Positions 8,005 through 11,314 of a stretch of DNA of 11,314 nt are shown here, in pieces. The stretch is from Spirochaetota bacterium (GTDB lineage Bacteria; Spirochaetota; UBA4802; UB4802). Every line of letters begins with the position of its first letter. Positions within the stretch are counted from its first letter, which is position 1. The stretch covers positions 1-11,314 of the forward strand of contig JAKPOE010000196.1 of the NCBI GenBank assembly GCA_029548025.1, written 5' to 3'. The notes under the pieces are model-generated. The model did no database searches. It was not told the origin of the DNA and saw nothing but the letters and a program-made list of their open reading frames with translations. The position numbers and the translations under genes are program-made.

Positions 8005-8023
8005 AATGATAGTATGTATCATT
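8005..8023 (-). other. Small AT-rich hairpin between grpE and dnaK
   Basis: A perfect 7-base inverted repeat, AATGATA and TATCATT, encloses a 5-base loop in the 75-base gap, ahead of the dnaK ribosome binding site. It has one G-C pair per arm and no following U-tract. It may mark an mRNA processing point, or be chance in AT-rich DNA. Confidence 0.3.
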
Positions 8024-8040
8024 GTTCATTTTCATCCCTG

Positions 8041-8799
8041 TTAATTTTGTGACGCAGCAGTATTTTCCTCAGTTGCATTGTTTGCATTGTTTGCATTGTC
8101 ATCTTCTACCTTCTGCTTTGCCGGGCGCGTCACCTTCACCCGTGCAGCACGTACAACATATTTATCCAGTTTAAAGCCTTTCTGATATACTTTGGTAATA
8201 GTATCCTTTACAACATCAGGACTTTCATCAATTTCAACCGCTTCATTATACTCAGGATCAAACGCTTGTCCTAAACTATTAATCTCTTCAACTCCATAGC
8301 GCTTTAACATATCCTCTATCTGTCGTGATATCATTTTGATTCCTTCAACAAACAAGTTATGTGCATCAGCTAAATCCTTTGCATCCTGAATATTACATGC
8401 TGCATCAATAGCACGGAGTAAATCATCATTGATGTTGATGATATCCCGCGCTATATCCTTTATAGCCAATTTTCTATCTTCCTCTTGCAAACGTATGACA
8501 CGTTTCTTATAATTTTCAAAATCAGCCTGTCTGCGTACCAGCAGATCTTTCAGAGCATCTAACTCTTCATTTTTCTTATTAAGTTCTTCCTGTAACTTAC
8601 GCAACTGGTCCTCCTTTTGCTGTATTAGCTCACTGCTCGATTCAACCTGATCATTACCAGCAGATTGATTCAATGAACTATCACCATTCTCCTGAACTTT
8701 TATTTTTTCTTCATTCATTGTCTGTATTTTCTCTTGATTTATTGCATCATGAATGTTATCATCTTCCCTTTTGTGCCTTTTATCATGTTTGTTACTCAT
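8041..8799 (-). CDS. grpE: Nucleotide exchange factor GrpE
   Basis: GrpE is a homodimeric exchange factor that releases ADP from DnaK. The chosen start gives 252 residues, longer than the common ~190-210 because of a charged, low-complexity N-terminal region (~1-60) and a polar tail. A coiled coil spans ~58-110 and contains QADFENYKKR at 91-100, a GrpE hallmark. The helical region continues to ~168, and the C-terminal beta domain contains GQAFDPEYNEAV (177-188) and KGFKLDKYVVRAARVKV (207-223). The start ATG at 8799 has AGGGGG about 4 bases upstream. The further upstream ATG at 8814 and TTG at 8832 lack a ribosome binding site. It sits 45 bases downstream of hrcA and 75 upstream of dnaK. The tail carries an Asn-Asn-Ala repeat encoded by a 9-base tandem repeat. 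Confidence 0.96.
   Translation of the reverse strand: MSNKHDKRHKREDDNIHDAINQEKIQTMNEEKIKVQENGDSSLNQSAGNDQVESSSELIQQKEDQLRKLQEELNKKNEELDALKDLLVRRQADFENYKKRVIRLQEEDRKLAIKDIARDIININDDLLRAIDAACNIQDAKDLADAHNLFVEGIKMISRQIEDMLKRYGVEEINSLGQAFDPEYNEAVEIDESPDVVKDTITKVYQKGFKLDKYVVRAARVKVTRPAKQKVEDDNANNANNATEENTAASQN
8073..8098. repeat. 9-base tandem microrepeat in the grpE 3' end
   Basis: There are nearly three copies of TTTGCATTG in a row, the first lacking one base. Because the unit is a multiple of three it stays in frame and encodes the Asn-Ala-Asn run at GrpE residues 235-242, in the disordered tail. Copy-number change would lengthen or shorten the tail without a frameshift. Confidence 0.8.
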
Positions 8800-8844
8800 A
8801 ACGCCCCCTGCCATACAATGGTAATGTAACAATTCATAACTATA

Positions 8845-9888
8845 TTATTTTGTCATTTGTGTTAAAAAATTTGAAACTACTTTGCCGGTATAATCTACAA
8901 GCGGAACTACTTTTTCATAATCCATGCGCGTTGGACCAATAACACCAACAACACCTACCGGACTATTACCAATTTTATATGATGAAGCAATAATGCTACA
9001 ACATGGGATTGCAATATCTTTTATTTCATCTCCGATAAGCGTAAAGACACCTTCCTTCTGCCTTAGATCTTCCATAATCTTACGCAGGGTGTCTTTCTGC
9101 TCAATGAAACGTACTATTTCATGTAACTTTTCAGCTTCAACGATATCGGGTATATGCAGCAGATTCTCAATCCCATCAATGTAAATATCAGGCTCCTGTT
9201 CATCCTTCAGCGCTAATTCGGTTATATCAAGTGCTACATCACGGACTGATGTTTCGACATCGGTTACGGTACGCAACTGATTAATAAGACTCTGTCGTAT
9301 TTCAACCAGCGAGTATCCTGAAAGCTCAGCCGTCAAAAAACGTGAATATTTATACAAATCATCCTGATTTATAGATGATGACAGTTTAACCTTTTTATGA
9401 ATAACAATTCCAGTACGGGTTACTATGATGAACAACACATCATTAGACGTTAGCGAGATTAACTCAATATGCTTTACTACGGTAAAATCAGGTTTTGGCA
9501 TCAGGGCAATACCTGTGTATTTTGAAATAAGCGATAGCATCTTAACGATAGACATAAATATTTTATCCAGTTCAATCTCACGAGCCAACATCTCTTCGCG
9601 TACTTCTATATCAGTTTTTGCCACTGTTTCATAGGTATCCAGCAATGAATCTACATAAAAGCGGTAACCCTTATCAGTTGGTATTCTGCCTGCTGAGGTA
9701 TGCGGATGGGAAAGATATCCCATCTGCTCCAGGTCAAACATAATATTGCGCATGGTTGCCGGTGATAATGAAAATGAATACTTTTGAACAAAAGAACGAG
9801 AACCTACCGGCTTTCCTGTTGCTATATACTCATATACAATTGCCTTAAGAACCTGTGCTTCGCGATCATTTAACTGTTTTGTATGCAT
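8845..9888 (-). CDS. hrcA: Heat-inducible transcription repressor HrcA
   Basis: HrcA binds the CIRCE operator as a dimer and represses the dnaK operon; its activity depends on the chaperonin GroEL in studied bacteria. The 347-residue length is typical. The N-terminal winged helix-turn-helix domain (~1-80) contains LSPATMRNIMFDLEQMGYL (41-59) followed by SHPHTSAGRIPTDKGYRFYVD (60-80), the signature of the family. The remainder is the GAF-like and dimerisation region with a conserved end (IGPTRMDYEKVVPLVDY near the C terminus). I chose the ATG at 9888 because AGAGGT lies 7 bases upstream. A longer reading from a TTG at 9921 would start inside the CIRCE operator and has no ribosome binding site. 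It is the first gene of the operon and therefore autoregulated. Confidence 0.97.
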   Translation of the reverse strand: MHTKQLNDREAQVLKAIVYEYIATGKPVGSRSFVQKYSFSLSPATMRNIMFDLEQMGYLSHPHTSAGRIPTDKGYRFYVDSLLDTYETVAKTDIEVREEMLAREIELDKIFMSIVKMLSLISKYTGIALMPKPDFTVVKHIELISLTSNDVLFIIVTRTGIVIHKKVKLSSSINQDDLYKYSRFLTAELSGYSLVEIRQSLINQLRTVTDVETSVRDVALDITELALKDEQEPDIYIDGIENLLHIPDIVEAEKLHEIVRFIEQKDTLRKIMEDLRQKEGVFTLIGDEIKDIAIPCCSIIASSYKIGNSPVGVVGVIGPTRMDYEKVVPLVDYTGKVVSNFLTQMTK

Positions 9889-9910
9889 GATAGCAACCTC
9901 TATATACATA

Positions 9911-9937
9911 TTAGCACTCAATCTATATGAGTGCTAA
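9911..9937. promoter_or_regulatory. CIRCE operator (HrcA binding site)
   Basis: The arms TTAGCACTC (9911-9919) and GAGTGCTAA (9929-9937) match the CIRCE consensus at all 18 arm positions, with the standard 9-base spacer (AATCTATAT). It begins one base after the -10 box of the hrcA promoter and would cover the transcription start. It ends 22 bases before the hrcA start codon, so it would also form a stem in the 5' leader. Adjacent HrcA makes the regulatory pairing near certain. Confidence 0.98.
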
Positions 9938-9938
9938 T

Positions 9939-9967
9939 AATATACTAAAAAAAATAGCGCCCGTCAA
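9939..9967 (-). promoter_or_regulatory. Sigma70-type promoter of the hrcA-grpE-dnaK-dnaJ operon
   Basis: On the minus strand, TTGACG (9967-9962) and TATATT (9944-9939) are separated by 17 bases, with five of six matches to each consensus box. The start of transcription would fall near 9932, inside the CIRCE operator, so HrcA should block initiation directly. The spacer contains a run of eight T next to the -10 box. Confidence 0.88.
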
Positions 9968-10138
9968 GTCATTTTCCTTAAAAATAGTGGAATAAAGATG
10001 ATATTTTCATATCTTTAGTGTATAGACATACATAAAACCGCTTATTTATACAATCATCCTATGAACAATCAAAAGAAGTGTTGTTAGCAATATTTTGTAT
10101 ACACAGGGATTTAACAAATTAACGTTTTCAGAATACCC

Positions 10139-10948
10139 TTATTTTTTCTTTTTTTTCTCTTCTTCCTCTTTCTCGTCCGCTTCCAATCGCAAGCGTAACG
10201 CTTCAATAGTATTTTTTAATTTTTCAGCTTCTTCAGATTCACCAAATAATATATGAATCCTGCGCAGCGCTGTTAAAAGTTCTATTGACTTCAGGATATC
10301 TTCGGATGATTTTGTGGAAAGCTCATATTTATTGCGATATTGCCTGGCAGCTTCGGATAAGCTTTGCTTGCATAACTTCAACATATCCTGTCGTTCATAG
10401 TAAAACGCTTTCCGCGGGTCTCTATATTTTTGCAATTCACTGAAGTTTATCATGTTTTTTGTTATTACGGCAACCCTGCCCTGTAACTCAACAAACGACC
10501 ACTTCCATTTAGAACTTTCGCCCAATGCATCCATTATTTTTTGCAACAATACATGAATTTCTTTAACAAGAGCTAATGTTTGTTGAGGATTGAGTTTATT
10601 AATAGCGGCAAGGTATTCTTCATTTTCTTTTAACATACGATCAATATCCTTACCAACTATCTCCTCAAAAAGCTGTAAAACCCTGTAGAATTCTTTACGC
10701 GCATCATTTAAAAAACGCTCATTTTTTACTTTTAGCATATTCACCGATACTGTGTTCATGTTCAGCAGCGTATAGATATACTTGATATAGAGCAAAATCA
10801 ACTCAAGATTTATATACCCCTTGATACCGGGCATCTTTTTCTTTTTTTGCTCAGCTTCTTTTATCTGTTTGGTTAACTCTTCTAACTTTGCTCTATAGCC
10901 TTTAACAAAATCATTATAGGCAACCTTTTCGGCTTTCGTAACTGGCAT
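10139..10948 (-). CDS. Unrecognised helical protein with charged C terminus
   Basis: I do not recognise this 269-residue protein. It is predicted by eye to be nearly all helical. A basic N-terminal helix (~5-40) is followed by a hydrophobic stretch, INLELILLYIKYIYTLLNM (46-64), which could be an amphipathic or buried helix but contains charged residues and is not a convincing membrane span. Further charged helices lead to a low-complexity end rich in Glu and Lys (259-269). There is no signal peptide and a single Cys (193). The ATG at 10948 has AAGGG 8 bases upstream, overlapping the stop codon of the small ORF 11 bases before it, which suggests translational coupling. It lies just upstream of the heat-shock operon on the same strand but that operon has its own promoter. 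A lineage-restricted cytoplasmic protein is possible; function unknown. Confidence 0.85.
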   Translation of the reverse strand: MPVTKAEKVAYNDFVKGYRAKLEELTKQIKEAEQKKKKMPGIKGYINLELILLYIKYIYTLLNMNTVSVNMLKVKNERFLNDARKEFYRVLQLFEEIVGKDIDRMLKENEEYLAAINKLNPQQTLALVKEIHVLLQKIMDALGESSKWKWSFVELQGRVAVITKNMINFSELQKYRDPRKAFYYERQDMLKLCKQSLSEAARQYRNKYELSTKSSEDILKSIELLTALRRIHILFGESEEAEKLKNTIEALRLRLEADEKEEEEKKKKK

Positions 10949-10959
10949 GATAGTTTCCC

Positions 10960-11106
10960 TTATGCATAAGTATCGATGGTTGATTTGTTTACCTTCTCTG
11001 GCTGCTCTGGTTTCTCCTTTTCCACAGTATTTTCCTGCTGTCCCTGATTATTGACAGCCGGTCCTGCTGGCACTACATCAGCACCTGAAATTCGCATAAT
11101 TTCCAT
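10960..11106 (-). CDS. Small unrecognised protein coupled to the downstream helical-protein gene
   Basis: This short frame encodes 48 residues from the ATG at 11106, or 51 from an in-frame ATG at 11115. A strong GGAGG lies 10 bases before the first and only 1 base before the second, so I prefer 11106. The product starts MEIMRISGADVVPAGPAV, continues with a polar Gln/Glu/Lys/Pro-rich middle, and ends STIDTYA. It looks largely disordered, with no signal peptide or membrane segment. The evidence that it is a gene is the ribosome binding site, the tight 11-base spacing to the next gene on the same strand, and a downstream Shine-Dalgarno sequence that overlaps its stop codon. I do not recognise the family. 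Confidence 0.6.
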   Translation of the reverse strand: MEIMRISGADVVPAGPAVNNQGQQENTVEKEKPEQPEKVNKSTIDTYA

Positions 11107-11314
11107 ATTTTCCATCCCTCCCTGAAGATATAATAATAAACATTTTCTACACTCTATGCACCGTTACCATGGTATGTTCACTATCATAGTGTAATAATTA
11201 ATATATGCGATAGCTCCTGTAAAATAGCAAGAAAAAAATTAAAAATTACTATCGCTCATAGTATTATTCCTTTTATTCTTTATTAATAAAATTATTGACA
11301 TTATTATGCTTCAT

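Noticed and set aside
9889..9921. N-terminal extension of hrcA from a TTG start
   Set aside because: The start would lie within the CIRCE operator, close to or before the transcription start, with no ribosome binding site. The internal ATG has a good one.
9994..10016. AT-rich hairpin as terminator of the 269-residue protein gene
   Set aside because: The alternative stems are 5-6 AT pairs with at most one G-C, with only a short U run. It lies more than 120 bases after the stop codon, so the support is too weak.
11273..11314. Thirteen-codon minus-strand frame at the right edge as the end of an upstream gene
   Set aside because: It is open to the edge but only 13 sense codons long and very AT-rich. 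Its composition does not support coding and the upstream part is not visible.

Overview
The window looks like a chromosomal segment of an AT-rich, Gram-negative-type (diderm) bacterium. A large protein ending in an Omp85-like outer-membrane barrel implies an outer membrane. The hrcA-grpE-dnaK-dnaJ order with a CIRCE operator, together with a membrane-anchored PilZ-like protein, would fit a spirochaete or a relative. That placement is inference and not proven by the sequence. No mobile element, CRISPR array, tRNA or rRNA was seen.

Layout. Positions 1-507 (minus) hold the first 169 codons of hisB (histidine biosynthesis), cut by the window edge. Upstream of it on the same strand, 544-3420 encodes a 958-residue envelope protein. 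It joins a zinc-metalloprotease-like domain, a TolB-like propeller and an Omp85-type barrel. Positions 3421-3775 lie between this gene and a divergent one. They are not empty: a sigma70-type promoter (3541-3568) drives what I identify as a 6S RNA at about 3575-3756 on the plus strand. The 6S RNA runs directly into a plus-strand gene for a membrane-anchored, YcgR/PilZ-like protein (3776-4822).

That gene meets the heat-shock operon tail to tail at a compact bidirectional terminator (4807-4835), which is built from the last codons of the PilZ-like gene. The operon reads leftward from a promoter at 9967-9939 through hrcA, grpE, dnaK and dnaJ. A perfect CIRCE operator (9911-9937) abuts the -10 box, so HrcA should repress its own operon, and heat should relieve this. 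GrpE, DnaK and DnaJ form the Hsp70 folding machine. A 19-bp RNA hairpin fills most of the dnaK-dnaJ gap and may set the DnaJ:DnaK ratio or protect the upstream mRNA.

Upstream of the operon, on the same strand, are an unrecognised helical protein (10139-10948) and a 48-51 codon ORF coupled to it (10960-11106). The remaining ~200 bases to the right edge are AT-rich and hold only short palindromes and a possible 6-codon leader ORF. The 200 bases between 9938 and 10138 hold the heat-shock promoter and a weak AT hairpin, nothing else that I can see.
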